Source: Novosphingobium sp. (lineage in GTDB: Bacteria > Pseudomonadota > Alphaproteobacteria > Sphingomonadales > Sphingomonadaceae). From it: a stretch of DNA of 64,000 nt. The notes beneath the pieces were generated by a model. That model was not told where the DNA came from. It saw only the letters and a program-made list of their open reading frames with translations, and ran no database searches. Below, piece by piece: positions 1 through 8,601 of this stretch. The DNA lies in the NCBI RefSeq assembly GCF_030696665.1, contig NZ_JAUYRV010000039.1, forward strand, positions 1 through 64,000, written 5' to 3'. A program made the translations under genes and the position numbers. Numbering within the stretch: position 1 is the first letter of the stretch; the number at the start of each line of letters is the position of its first letter.

Positions 1-654
1 CGTCTCGAAATCGGCGGGGACTGGTTCGGGGCCGAATATCTCGGCATTCGCTGCATCTGCTCCAAGACGCCCTGCGGGTGCTGCCAGCGTCCATGCCAGC
101 ACGGTGCGGGCAATTGGCGAACTCAGATCGAGCGCCTTGAACACTTGCGGGACCGCCTCGATGGGCTGCGTGAGCGGTGCGAGCAGTGCAAGGCCACTCG
201 TCTTTCCGGGATGGCTGAGCGCCATTGCCAAGGCAATGGCACCACCGAGCGAATGGCCCACCACCAACGGCCGGTCCAGCCCAAGTTGGTCCATCAACTC
301 GACAATCATCGCCGCCTGCGCGGCAAGACCACGATTTCCGTCGCCTGCGTAGGTCGAATATCCCGAGCCTGGCCGGTCGACCAGGATAAGCCGGTGTTGC
401 GGCGATAGAAGCTCACTCAAGGCATACGTGAAGTTGCGCAACTGACCGCCAAGACCATGAACCAGAACGATCGGCGCTCCTTCACCAATGTCGAGGTAGT
501 GCAGACGACCACCCTTCACATCGGCAAATTGCCCTTCGGGCGGCACCAATTGTTCGGCGCGCTTGCCGTTCCATGCGGTGAACGCCGCCAGTCCTGCGGT
601 CGCTACAAGCGCGGTGGCGCCACTGCCCATAATGGTCTTGAGAAGCCCCACCAT
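1..654 (-). CDS. alpha/beta hydrolase, partial (C-terminus outside window)
   Basis: The frame is open from an ATG at 654 to the window edge (218 codons), so the C-terminus, with the catalytic His, is missing. Residues 1-30 look like a signal anchor or signal peptide (hydrophobic stretch around residues 8-27). An oxyanion-hole motif HGLGG lies at residues 66-70 and the nucleophile elbow GHSLGG at 133-138, with Ser135 as predicted nucleophile. These are standard alpha/beta hydrolase fold 1 features. A purine-rich GAAGGACGGCGAAACA precedes the ATG. The substrate cannot be told. It runs in the same direction as ppk2, 107 bases downstream of it. Confidence 0.85.
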   Translation of the reverse strand, partial: MVGLLKTIMGSGATALVATAGLAAFTAWNGKRAEQLVPPEGQFADVKGGRLHYLDIGEGAPIVLVHGLGGQLRNFTYALSELLSPQHRLILVDRPGSGYSTYAGDGNRGLAAQAAMIVELMDQLGLDRPLVVGHSLGGAIALAMALSHPGKTSGLALLAPLTQPIEAVPQVFKALDLSSPIARTVLAWTLAAPAGRLGADAANAEIFGPEPVPADFET

Positions 655-761
655 TGTTTCGCCGTCCTTCCGATTGCCCAAGGCTAACTACATCTCATGC
701 CCATGCCATTTTGACGGTGGATTACAAGGCACATGGCCTCGGTACGAAAGCCCGCAAGTGC

Positions 762-1541
762 TCATTCCATCCGAAAACGCTTCAATGGTTTGACAACGCT
801 GAAAGTCTCGGTCGAAAGTTTCCCTTCAAGCGCTGGCAGTTCCACTATCTCTTCAGCAACGTTATGGTCTGGTATGCTGTCCAGAAGATCGCGGATCAAT
901 GTCAGGCGACCCACCTTCTGATCGTTGAAATCCACCAACGTCCATGGCGCGCCGGGCCTGTGCGTTGCTGCGAGCATGACCTCACGTGCCTGCGTATAGG
1001 CATCGTACTGTTCGCGCGCCTTCACGTCGATCGGTGACAGCTTCCAACCTTTCAGGGGATCTTTGTGCCGTTCGGCAAATCGCTCTTCCTGCTTGGCCTG
1101 ATCACAGCACAGCCAGTACTTGAGCAGAATAATGCCATCATCAACCAACATCTTCTCAAAGCTGGGCACCGCTTCGAGGAAAGCATCGACCTGATCTTGG
1201 GAGGCATAGCCCATGACCTGTTCGACCCCGGCGCGATTGTACCAACTGCGATCAAACAGCACGATTTCGCCAGCGGTCGGAAGGTGTTCCACATATCGCT
1301 GAAAATACCACTGGCCGGCCTCACGCTCGGTCGGCTTCGCCAACGCAACCGTGCGAACCTGGCGCGGGTTGAGATGCTGGCGAATAGCGGCGATCGCCCC
1401 GCCTTTGCCAGCACTGTCACGGCCTTCCACAATAACCACCAGTCGTTTCTTTTCGGCAACGATCCACCGCGCAAGCCCGACCAGTTCGCGCTGCAAAGGC
1501 TCCAGTTCAGCCTCATATTCCTTACGCTTCAACCTGCTCAC
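762..1541 (-). CDS. ppk2: PPK2-family polyphosphate kinase
   Basis: This 259-residue protein has the PPK2 signature: Walker A GRDSAGKGG at residues 40-48 and the Walker B/lid-type DRSWYNRAGVE at 97-107. It is a cytosolic enzyme that transfers phosphate between polyphosphate and nucleoside di- or monophosphates. Length and motifs fit single-domain PPK2 of class I (NDP-phosphorylating); the class is inferred, not proven. The start is GTG at 1541 with GGAG six bases upstream. It has no evident functional link to the catabolic genes that begin at 1834. Confidence 0.93.
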   Translation of the reverse strand: MSRLKRKEYEAELEPLQRELVGLARWIVAEKKRLVVIVEGRDSAGKGGAIAAIRQHLNPRQVRTVALAKPTEREAGQWYFQRYVEHLPTAGEIVLFDRSWYNRAGVEQVMGYASQDQVDAFLEAVPSFEKMLVDDGIILLKYWLCCDQAKQEERFAERHKDPLKGWKLSPIDVKAREQYDAYTQAREVMLAATHRPGAPWTLVDFNDQKVGRLTLIRDLLDSIPDHNVAEEIVELPALEGKLSTETFSVVKPLKRFRME

Positions 1542-1833
1542 CGCTATCTCCTGTGACCTGTCCCCCGGCAGTCCCTCGATCGTATTGAGAGTCTTGCGGT
1601 TGAGTATTCCGGCACGTTCGCCTGCACAAGCGCGTCGGACGTGATGCTATCATCCTGGCCGCCCTCAAATGGGCAACCTTACCACTGGCCGGTTTTTACT
1701 CCGCCACGCTCAGCACAATACCGGCGTTCCAGTCGCTTATTTCATCACCGCCGTGCACACTCTGCCGCAGGACAGAGGCGCATCCTACGGACGGTCTCTT
1801 GCCCAACGGATCGGCTTTGCGTTTTTCTGCATC

Positions 1834-2421
1834 TCACAAGGGTAGTGCTATCCAAGGCTGCCTTTGCGACAAATCTTGTTCAAATGCCGTGATATCAGCA
1901 TCAAAACCAAGAGTGAGGCCAATCTCGTCCAATCCCTTAAGCAAGCATTCTTTGCGAAAAGGATCGACGTGAAATTCCACGTTCTCGTCGCCGAAAGTAA
2001 TCGTTTGGGAAAGTAAGCTGATCGCAATTGCGCCTACCTGCGCCCAATCCAGTAGCCGCACAATGTTGTGGCGCGGCTGAGTAATCGTCACCATTCCATT
2101 CTTGAAGGCATTGCCTGAAAAAATGTCGGAATAGCTCTCCGCGATGACAGCCAGAATGCCCAGATCCATCATAGCCCAGACGGCATGCTCCCGACTGGAA
2201 CCGCAGCCGAAATTCTGACCGGCGATCACGATAGGCGCGCCTTTCCAGACCGGATTTTCGAAAATATTTCCTGGCTCGGCCCGGATCGATTCAAAGGCAG
2301 CACTCGCCAGCCCGCTACGTGTAATGGTCTTGAGGAAGCGCCCAGGTAGAATGATGTCCGTATCGACATTATCCCGACCCAGCGGATAAGCACGCCCAAA
2401 AACTTCCTTGACCGGTTTCAT
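1834..2421 (-). CDS. leuD: LeuD-like isomerase/hydratase small subunit
   Basis: Aconitase-family swivel domain, 195 residues, starting [14 protein letters not shown] and containing the conserved GxNFGCGSSREHA segment. With LeuC it forms 3-isopropylmalate dehydratase or a related 2-alkylmalate hydro-lyase. Its ATG at 2421 overlaps the leuC stop by one base (TGATG), so the subunits are translationally coupled. It is the last gene of the unit BVMO - acyl-CoA dehydrogenase - kinase - leuC - leuD, which is preceded by two copies of the island operator motif. That context favours a catabolic hydratase (for example on dimethylmaleate or citraconate-type acids) over leucine synthesis. The upstream extension of the open frame inside leuC is not part of the gene. 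Confidence 0.9.
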   Translation of the reverse strand: MKPVKEVFGRAYPLGRDNVDTDIILPGRFLKTITRSGLASAAFESIRAEPGNIFENPVWKGAPIVIAGQNFGCGSSREHAVWAMMDLGILAVIAESYSDIFSGNAFKNGMVTITQPRHNIVRLLDWAQVGAIAISLLSQTITFGDENVEFHVDPFRKECLLKGLDEIGLTLGFDADITAFEQDLSQRQPWIALPL

Positions 2422-3857
2422 CAAACCACTCCCATCCAGTCGCGCACATCGGCAAGGCGGCCCGTGACGGCAGCGGCGGCGGCCATGATCGGCGACATCA
2501 AATGGGTGCGCGATCCCGGCCCCTGCCGCCCGACGAAGTTTCTGTTGGAAGTCGAGGCGCACCGTTCTCCCGGCGGCACTTTGTCGGGGTTCATCGCCAG
2601 ACACATCGAACAGCCCGGCTCGCGCCATTCAAGGCCGGCCTCGATAAAGATCAGGTCAAGCCCTTCTGCCTCCGCCTGACGCTTGACCAACCCCGAACCC
2701 GGCACAACAATCGCCTGGCGGATCTCTGGCGCGATATGCCTGCCCCGGACAACCTGCGCGGCAGCGCGCAGATCCTCGATCCGACTGTTGGTGCAACTTC
2801 CGATAAAGATGTTCTGCACAGCAATGTCCTGCATCCGCTGACCCGCCGCTAACCCCATATAGCCGATAGCCTTGCGCATCGATTCTCGCCGTGCCGGATC
2901 GGCCATGCTTTCAGGATCGGGCACGCAGCCGGTGATCGGCACAACATCATCGAGGCTCGTGCCCCAGGTCACGGTGGGGGCGATAGCTCCGGCATCGAAG
3001 ATTTCCACTTTGTCATAGCTCGCCCCGGCATCGGTTGCCAGCGCGCACCATGCCGAAACGGCGCGCTCCCAATCCGCGCCCTTGGGAGCAAAACGACGGC
3101 CCTTGAGATAGGCAAATGTCGTTTCATCGGGCGCGAAGACTCCGGCCCGCGCGCCGGCCTCGATCGACATATTGGCGATCGTCAGGCGGCCCTCGACCGA
3201 CATGGAGCGGCAGGTCGATCCGGTGTATTCAATGACATGGCCAGTTCCGGCACCCGCACCCATTCGCCCGATCACGGCCAGAATGATATCCTTGGGGGTG
3301 ACCCCATAGCCAAGACTGCCATCAATGCGCACTTCCATCGTCTTGGAAGGGGTAAGCTGGAGCGTCTGCGTGGCCAGCACATGTTCGACCTCGGATGTGC
3401 CAATGCCAAAGGCCAGAGCGCCAATGCCGCCATGCGCCGAGGTATGGCTATCGCCGCACACAATCGTGGTGCCGGGCAAGGAAAAGCCTTGCTCGGGGCC
3501 GACGACATGGACGATTCCCTGCTCCGGCGCTGTCGCGCCAAAATAGCGGATGCCGAATTCGGGCGCATTGCGCTCCAGCGCTTCGAGCTGCGCCGCCGAA
3601 TCCATGTCGGCAATAGTCATGCGCGCTCCGCTGCCGTCAACGCGCGGCGTTGTCGGCAGATTGTGGTCTGGCACCGCAAGGGTAAGGTCGGGGCGCCGCA
3701 CCGACCGTCCATTAGCGCGCAGCCCGTCAAACGCCTGCGCGCTGGTCACCTCATGGATAAGGTGGCGGTCGATGTAGAGCAGGCATGTCCCGTCATCCCT
3801 GCGATGAACAACGTGGGAATCCCAGATTTTTTCATAAAGCGTACGTAGGCCAGACAC
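2421..3857 (-). CDS. leuC: LeuC-like isomerase/hydratase large subunit
   Basis: Aconitase-family [4Fe-4S] subunit of 478 residues. It has the LeuC N-terminus ([12 protein letters not shown]), the cluster-ligand segments IGSCTNSR and PGCSMC (three cysteines), and the R-NFVGRQG substrate loop. GTG at 3857 is chosen because GGAG lies seven bases upstream; the frame is also open to a TTG at 3887 without a good ribosome site. The gene follows the kinase gene after 37 bases and is coupled to leuD. Known family reactions are isopropylmalate, citraconate or dimethylmaleate hydration. Which applies here is inferred from the neighbours, and the sequence alone does not separate them. Confidence 0.9.
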   Translation of the reverse strand: MSGLRTLYEKIWDSHVVHRRDDGTCLLYIDRHLIHEVTSAQAFDGLRANGRSVRRPDLTLAVPDHNLPTTPRVDGSGARMTIADMDSAAQLEALERNAPEFGIRYFGATAPEQGIVHVVGPEQGFSLPGTTIVCGDSHTSAHGGIGALAFGIGTSEVEHVLATQTLQLTPSKTMEVRIDGSLGYGVTPKDIILAVIGRMGAGAGTGHVIEYTGSTCRSMSVEGRLTIANMSIEAGARAGVFAPDETTFAYLKGRRFAPKGADWERAVSAWCALATDAGASYDKVEIFDAGAIAPTVTWGTSLDDVVPITGCVPDPESMADPARRESMRKAIGYMGLAAGQRMQDIAVQNIFIGSCTNSRIEDLRAAAQVVRGRHIAPEIRQAIVVPGSGLVKRQAEAEGLDLIFIEAGLEWREPGCSMCLAMNPDKVPPGERCASTSNRNFVGRQGPGSRTHLMSPIMAAAAAVTGRLADVRDWMGVV

Positions 3858-3894
3858 GGCGAAGTCTCCACAGAGAGGCGTGGGCAAGTGGATG

Positions 3895-4974
3895 CTAGGC
3901 GCAGGCGTCCATCTGGGCGCAAGCCATGGCGATCAGCGCGGGCAGCGCTTTGACGCGCTCGCTGGCATTATTCGAAGCCGCAGTGCCGCGGATAACCCGG
4001 CCTTTGATCCCATGAAAAATGGCCGCCAGCCGAAACAGATTGAAGGCAAGCGCGAAATCAAAGCCAGCGATGTCGGTCCGGCCCGTGCGGCGGCAATAGG
4101 CCTCGATATAGTCGGCCTCCGAGGGAATGCCTAAAACTGACAAATCCGCCCTTGCCAGCCCTGCCACGATGTCGGGCGGCATGCGATACATCATGGCATG
4201 ATAGGCAAAGTCGGCCAATGGATGGCCAAGCGTAGACAATTCCCAATCGAGCACCGCCAACACGTGCGGCTCGCTAGGATGGAAAATTAGATTATCGCAG
4301 CGGAAATCGCCATGCACAACGCTCGTCTCGTCGCCCGCCGGGATGGCGGTGGGTAGCCATGCGATCAAACGATCCATACCTTCATCGTGCCCGGCATCGG
4401 CATCTTCATGGTATTGCCGCGACCAGCGTGCGATTTGGCGGGCATAATAATTGCCCGACTTGCCATAGTCGCTCAGGCCCGCCACTTTATAATCGACATT
4501 GTGCAAGGCAGCGATCGTGGCGTTCATCGCGTCAAAATAAGCGGCGCGATCCTGACGCGGCACATCGGGAAAAGTCGCGTCCCAAAAGATGCGGCCTTCG
4601 ACCATCTCCATCACGTAAAACCAACTGCCGATGATGCTGTCGTCGGTGCAAAGCCCATAGACTTTCGCCACGGGCACACCCGTGTCCGCCAAAGCCGACA
4701 AGACCTGCGCCTCGCGCTCGATAGCGTGGGCACCTTTGAGCAGATCGCCCGGCGGCTTGCGGCGCAAAACATAGGTTCTGGCGGGGGTCACCAATTTGTA
4801 GGTCGGGTTGGATTGTCCGCCCTTGAACTGTTCAACCGCCAGCGGGCCTGCGTAGCCCTCGACATGCGCCCCCATCCAGCGGGCCAACGCATCCTCGTCA
4901 AAGCTGAAACTCTCGCGCACAGCAGAGGTGCCAAGATTACTGATCTGATCGACTGCGGAGTGCGCCTCTGTCAT
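3895..4974 (-). CDS. APH-fold kinase, LvaA/ACAD11 N-domain type
   Basis: Aminoglycoside-phosphotransferase-fold protein of 359 residues. The catalytic loop HGDFRCDN is at residues 221-228 and the metal-binding DWE at 243-245. The C-terminal DFAYH and RRTG segments are typical of the phosphotransferases paired with acyl-CoA dehydrogenases. In ACAD10/11 and in the levulinate pathway (LvaA) this domain phosphorylates the 4-hydroxyl of 4-hydroxyacyl-CoA. Its ATG overlaps the stop of the upstream acyl-CoA dehydrogenase by four bases (ATGA), so the two are almost surely a functional pair. Antibiotic resistance is unlikely in this setting. Confidence 0.85.
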   Translation of the reverse strand: MTEAHSAVDQISNLGTSAVRESFSFDEDALARWMGAHVEGYAGPLAVEQFKGGQSNPTYKLVTPARTYVLRRKPPGDLLKGAHAIEREAQVLSALADTGVPVAKVYGLCTDDSIIGSWFYVMEMVEGRIFWDATFPDVPRQDRAAYFDAMNATIAALHNVDYKVAGLSDYGKSGNYYARQIARWSRQYHEDADAGHDEGMDRLIAWLPTAIPAGDETSVVHGDFRCDNLIFHPSEPHVLAVLDWELSTLGHPLADFAYHAMMYRMPPDIVAGLARADLSVLGIPSEADYIEAYCRRTGRTDIAGFDFALAFNLFRLAAIFHGIKGRVIRGTAASNNASERVKALPALIAMACAQMDACA

Positions 4975-6170
4975 TGCGCAGCTTTCCAGTCACGCTTGAT
5001 CTTCTTGGCAAGCGACCATTTGTGGACCTCGGTCGGCCCGTCATAGATGCGGAATGCACGCACTTCGCGGAACACCTGCTCGACGATTGTCTTGTCGGTT
5101 ACACCGGTCCCGCCCATAACTTGCACGCATTTGTCAGCAATGCGCATCAGGGATTCTGATACCGCAACCTTGGTCATGGAGCTTTCAACCGTGCCAAGGC
5201 TGCCTGAATCAAGCACACCAGCGCACCAATCGATGGTCAGTTCTGCTTGGCGAATGTCGATCAGGTTCTCTGCCAGCATAAAACCTACGCCCTCGTGATC
5301 GATAAGGTGTTTGCCAAAGGCCGTGCGGCGATTGGCATAATCTACAGCTATTTCGTTGGCACGGATGCAGGCGCCCAGCCAACGCATGCAATGCGATAGG
5401 CGGGCCGGTGAAAGGCGGATCTGTGCATACTTGAAGCCTTCACCCGCCTCGCCCAACATCTGGTCTACCGGGATGCGCAAGTTGTCGATGGAGACCGTGG
5501 CGTGACCGCCCGGCATCGAAGTGTCGATGGTGTTGGGCACATCCGTGATCCGGATTGCCGGATCGGGCAAATCGACAAGGAACATGCAAGCCCCGCCCAG
5601 ACTGTCCGGGTCTTCCGACTTGGCCATGACGATGCCCACTTTTGCGCCATCTACACCGGTAATGAAGCACTTTTTGCCGTTGACGACCCAGTGGTTGCCG
5701 TCCCTACGACAAGTCGTGATCATCATTGAGGGATCGGAACCCGCGCCGTTCAATTCAGCCGGCTCGGTCATGAAGAACGCCGAACGCGCGCGCCCCTCGA
5801 TCATCGGCTTGAGGAATCGCTCTTTCAGAGCGGCATCGGCGACGTGACCGATAAGGTACATGTTGCCTTCGTCGGGTGCCATCGTGTTGCAGGCAAGTGG
5901 GCCAAGCGGCGAAAGACCCGACGCAATCAACACCAGTGCTGTTTCGCGCTGACTCAGGTGTTCACCCGAAGGACGAATGTGCGGGGTCAAGACTCCCGCC
6001 TCCCGCGCCTTGGTCCTCATCTCCATCACCAGCGCATCAGTTGGCCCGCCATGATGATCGCGCCTGGGATCAGACTCGTAAGGGATCACGATATTGCGAA
6101 CAAACGTTTCTACCTTATCGGCGATTTTCGATGTGCGAGCGTGCCCAACACCCTGAATCTGACCACTCAC
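4971..6170 (-). CDS. acyl-CoA dehydrogenase, ACAD10/11 (LvaC) type
   Basis: FAD flavoprotein of about 399 residues from GTG at 6170; an ATG at 6248 would add 26 atypical residues. It shows the ACAD middle-domain segment FFMTEPAELNGAGSDP, the C-terminal MGGTGVTDKTIVEQVFREVR and the subfamily ending FRIYDGPTEVH seen in ACAD10/11 homologues. In that family the enzyme acts after the partner kinase, eliminating phosphate from 4-phospho-acyl-CoA to give an enoyl-CoA. The gene overlaps the kinase gene by four bases and follows BVMO 1 in the same transcription unit. Start choice is uncertain; there is only a weak AGAGAG before the GTG. Confidence 0.88.
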   Translation of the reverse strand: MSGQIQGVGHARTSKIADKVETFVRNIVIPYESDPRRDHHGGPTDALVMEMRTKAREAGVLTPHIRPSGEHLSQRETALVLIASGLSPLGPLACNTMAPDEGNMYLIGHVADAALKERFLKPMIEGRARSAFFMTEPAELNGAGSDPSMMITTCRRDGNHWVVNGKKCFITGVDGAKVGIVMAKSEDPDSLGGACMFLVDLPDPAIRITDVPNTIDTSMPGGHATVSIDNLRIPVDQMLGEAGEGFKYAQIRLSPARLSHCMRWLGACIRANEIAVDYANRRTAFGKHLIDHEGVGFMLAENLIDIRQAELTIDWCAGVLDSGSLGTVESSMTKVAVSESLMRIADKCVQVMGGTGVTDKTIVEQVFREVRAFRIYDGPTEVHKWSLAKKIKRDWKAAQ

Positions 6171-6346
6171 GATCTCTCTGGTCCATTGGCGCGAAGAAGC
6201 GCCCGGATCGTCCCTGATACGAAGTTCACGCAGGTCCCTTTCGTCCATATGCTATTTTGTCGTGGTCGCATCGGCAGCGCTGGCGCCCGCTAAAACCAAG
6301 TGACGCTGATTCTCGGGAGCGTCGGATCGCCCAACGACGAAACCGG

Positions 6347-8284
6347 TTAGCGGATTTCAAAGTCGTCAAAGATAGGATCGCGCAGCCGGGCGAAAATCTC
6401 GGCCCCGCGCCACGGCGTGTTAATGAACGAGCGGCCCTGCGCGGTCAGGTAGTAGAAGCCCTGACCGAATTTTTCCCATACCAACTCGCTGGTCTTGGCA
6501 TCGACCTCACGATTGAACGCATCGAATGCCTCGCGGCGGACCTCCACGGCGCGGCCATTTTGCTCGATTGTCCTGACGATCATTTTCAGGGTGAAGCGGG
6601 TCCAGGATTCGGCCATCGAATAGAACGATCCCGAACGCCCTTGCGAATTGGGGCCGAAGAACATGAAAAAGTTGGGAAAGCCCGGCGCAGTCAGCCCAAG
6701 ATAGGCGCGTGGGCCATCGGCCTCCCACAATTCGTCGAATGTAGCTCCATCGCGCCCGGTATAGTGCGCGGGCCACAGATAGCGCGTGGTCGAAAACCCG
6801 GTGGCACAGACCAGCACATCGGCCTCGTGGAGGGTACCGTCGGCAGAGACGAGACCGGCCGGGGTCGCGTGATCTATGGGATCGGTGACCAGCGTCACAT
6901 GGTCGGCCTTGAGCGCGGCGTACCAACCGTTGTCCACGGTCGGGCGGCGGGCCATCGGCGGGAACTTGGGTGTGACTTTCTCGATCAGATCGGGGCGGTC
7001 GGCCAGTACTTCATTGATGTATCCGAGTGCCGTATCGCGCAGGCTGTCATTGCGTTCGTTGACCACCCCGCCCCGGCTTTGCCATTCCGGGTCCTGTTCC
7101 TGCAGCAGTTCAAGCTGGGCATTCAGGAAGTGCATCCCGTAGCTGTGCCAGTGCCAGTAAAGCGGGTAATTCTCGAACATCCACTGCAGGTCCGCCGGGA
7201 AGCTTTCGCGATAGCCCTCCATCGGCAGGACATAGTTGGCCGAACGCTGGAACACCGTCACGCTTTTCGCAGTGCGCGCAAGATAGGGCATGAACTGGAC
7301 GCCGCTGGCACCGGTGCCAATCTGGGCGATCCGCTTGCCCGCCAGGACGATGTCCGAGTTCCAGTTAGTCGAAAAGATCACGTCGCCGGCAAATGTATCG
7401 ATCCCTGCGATATCGGGTAGCTTGGGCGTGCTGAACATCCCGCCCGCGCTGATAACGAACGCGCCGTCCATGGTGCGCAAGGCGTCATCACTGCCGCGCA
7501 ACGTCAACTGCCACTTGCCCGAAACTTCGTCCCAAGCCCCTTTCTCAACCGTGGTGTTGAACACGATCTTGTCGGCAACATTGTATTTGTGGGCGCAATA
7601 TTCGAGATACTTCAGCGTCTCACCAGCTGAAGCAAAGAACTCGGACCATGGGTATTTTTTCTCGAACTTGTACTGGTAGATCAGACTGGTCGAATCTACC
7701 CGGGCTTCGGGGTAGTTGTTGAAATGCCAGGTTCCACCCAACCCCGATCGGCGCTCGATGATGGTATAGCGCATCCCCAGCTGCTCAAGATGAATCGCGG
7801 CGCAAAGACCGCTCAACCCCGCACCGACAATGATCACGTGATAGCGGTCAAGTACCTCCGGCGCGGGCTTCTCCGTCCACCTCACCTCACGCGGGAAAGC
7901 ATCAAACGCGGCCTCTTCGTAACCCATCAGGAATTCAGGCTCAGACAGCGGGCCGTGGCCGAACAGTTCCATTGTCGGTCGCACGCTGGCGGGAGACTTG
8001 AACGCGTCCTCGTCAACGGTCCCCCAGTTCCGGGTGAGGTATTCGAACGCCAGTTCGCGTACCTCGTCATGGTACTCAGGCGCCAGCGTATACGTAAATA
8101 GCGCGCCGGCCCAAAGCGGCGTACCAGCCACCTGCATTTCAGCCAACCGGGGATTACCGGTCAACTGGTGCAACGTCAGGCGCAGCAAATTGGGATCAGC
8201 CACGGCAATCGCAGCGCGAATGCGGGCATCGTCAGGCCTTCCTTTTTGCGAACCGACCAGACCGCCTGCTTCAAGCTCTGACAT
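6347..8284 (-). CDS. FAD-dependent monooxygenase, HAPMO-like BVMO 1 (atypical motifs)
   Basis: This 645-residue protein has an N-terminal helical extension of about 145 residues like 4-hydroxyacetophenone monooxygenase. A FAD Rossmann motif follows (GAGLSG, near residue 153), then an NADPH motif GTGASG. The catalytic-region QRSANYVLP is present. Two hallmark motifs deviate: the BVMO fingerprint reads FAGDVIFSTNW, with Phe where His is expected, and the FAD-side motif reads GGTWHFNNYPEARVD rather than the usual YPG. It may be a BVMO with altered chemistry or an N-hydroxylating or oxidase relative. It is the first gene of the leftward operon ending in leuD. The ribosome site GGAGAGG is followed by ATGTAA and then the start ATG. 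Confidence 0.88.
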   Translation of the reverse strand: MSELEAGGLVGSQKGRPDDARIRAAIAVADPNLLRLTLHQLTGNPRLAEMQVAGTPLWAGALFTYTLAPEYHDEVRELAFEYLTRNWGTVDEDAFKSPASVRPTMELFGHGPLSEPEFLMGYEEAAFDAFPREVRWTEKPAPEVLDRYHVIIVGAGLSGLCAAIHLEQLGMRYTIIERRSGLGGTWHFNNYPEARVDSTSLIYQYKFEKKYPWSEFFASAGETLKYLEYCAHKYNVADKIVFNTTVEKGAWDEVSGKWQLTLRGSDDALRTMDGAFVISAGGMFSTPKLPDIAGIDTFAGDVIFSTNWNSDIVLAGKRIAQIGTGASGVQFMPYLARTAKSVTVFQRSANYVLPMEGYRESFPADLQWMFENYPLYWHWHSYGMHFLNAQLELLQEQDPEWQSRGGVVNERNDSLRDTALGYINEVLADRPDLIEKVTPKFPPMARRPTVDNGWYAALKADHVTLVTDPIDHATPAGLVSADGTLHEADVLVCATGFSTTRYLWPAHYTGRDGATFDELWEADGPRAYLGLTAPGFPNFFMFFGPNSQGRSGSFYSMAESWTRFTLKMIVRTIEQNGRAVEVRREAFDAFNREVDAKTSELVWEKFGQGFYYLTAQGRSFINTPWRGAEIFARLRDPIFDDFEIR

Positions 8285-8370
8285 TTACATCCTCTCCAGA
8301 TCGCTCCGGCCCGTTTTCGCGGGCTGCAGGTACCCCGCATAGCGGCGGTGCCGACCGCTTCGCTGCAGAG

Positions 8371-8380
8371 TTGTATGCAT
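8371..8380. promoter_or_regulatory. operator-like motif TTGTATGCAT (BVMO1/P450 gap)
   Basis: Matches ATTGYATRCAAT, the 12-mer repeated through the island, at nine core positions. It lies 87 bases upstream of the BVMO 1 start in the divergent 317-base gap (8285-8601). The GT/AC half-site arrangement fits GntR-family operators. The gap is otherwise featureless apart from the second site at 8454. Confidence 0.6.
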
Positions 8381-8453
8381 AGCAGTCCGTACAGGCAACA
8401 ATATTTGCTCTCTAAAGCAAATTGAGGCCCATTTCAGCCGCACCTAGACCATG

Positions 8454-8464
8454 ATTGCATACAT
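8454..8464. promoter_or_regulatory. operator-like motif ATTGCATACAT (BVMO1/P450 gap)
   Basis: Second copy of the island motif in the gap between BVMO 1 and the P450, 138 bases upstream of the P450 start. The two sites are 83 bases apart, so both divergent promoters could be controlled by the GntR/FCD protein encoded at 11726-12574. Confidence 0.65.
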
Positions 8465-8601
8465 AAATCGATTATGGCATTGCGGAGCGATGGCGTTGCG
8501 TGATACCTCGGCGGTTATACAAAACACCCGACATTCCGGCGTAATTCGGGTTGGCGGCAAAACGACCGGCTTAACCCAGTAAGCCTGATGGAGAGTTTTT
8601 C

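Noticed and set aside
1669..1845. 58-codon ORF (starting MGNLTTGRFL) between ppk2 and leuD
   Set aside because: It overlaps the leuD stop, has no good ribosome site and no family match could be recognised. It might be a fragment of a membrane protein, but support is too thin to list it as a gene.
3895..4974. Aminoglycoside resistance gene
   Set aside because: APH fold, but coupled by overlap to an ACAD10/11-type dehydrogenase, which points to acyl-CoA metabolism.
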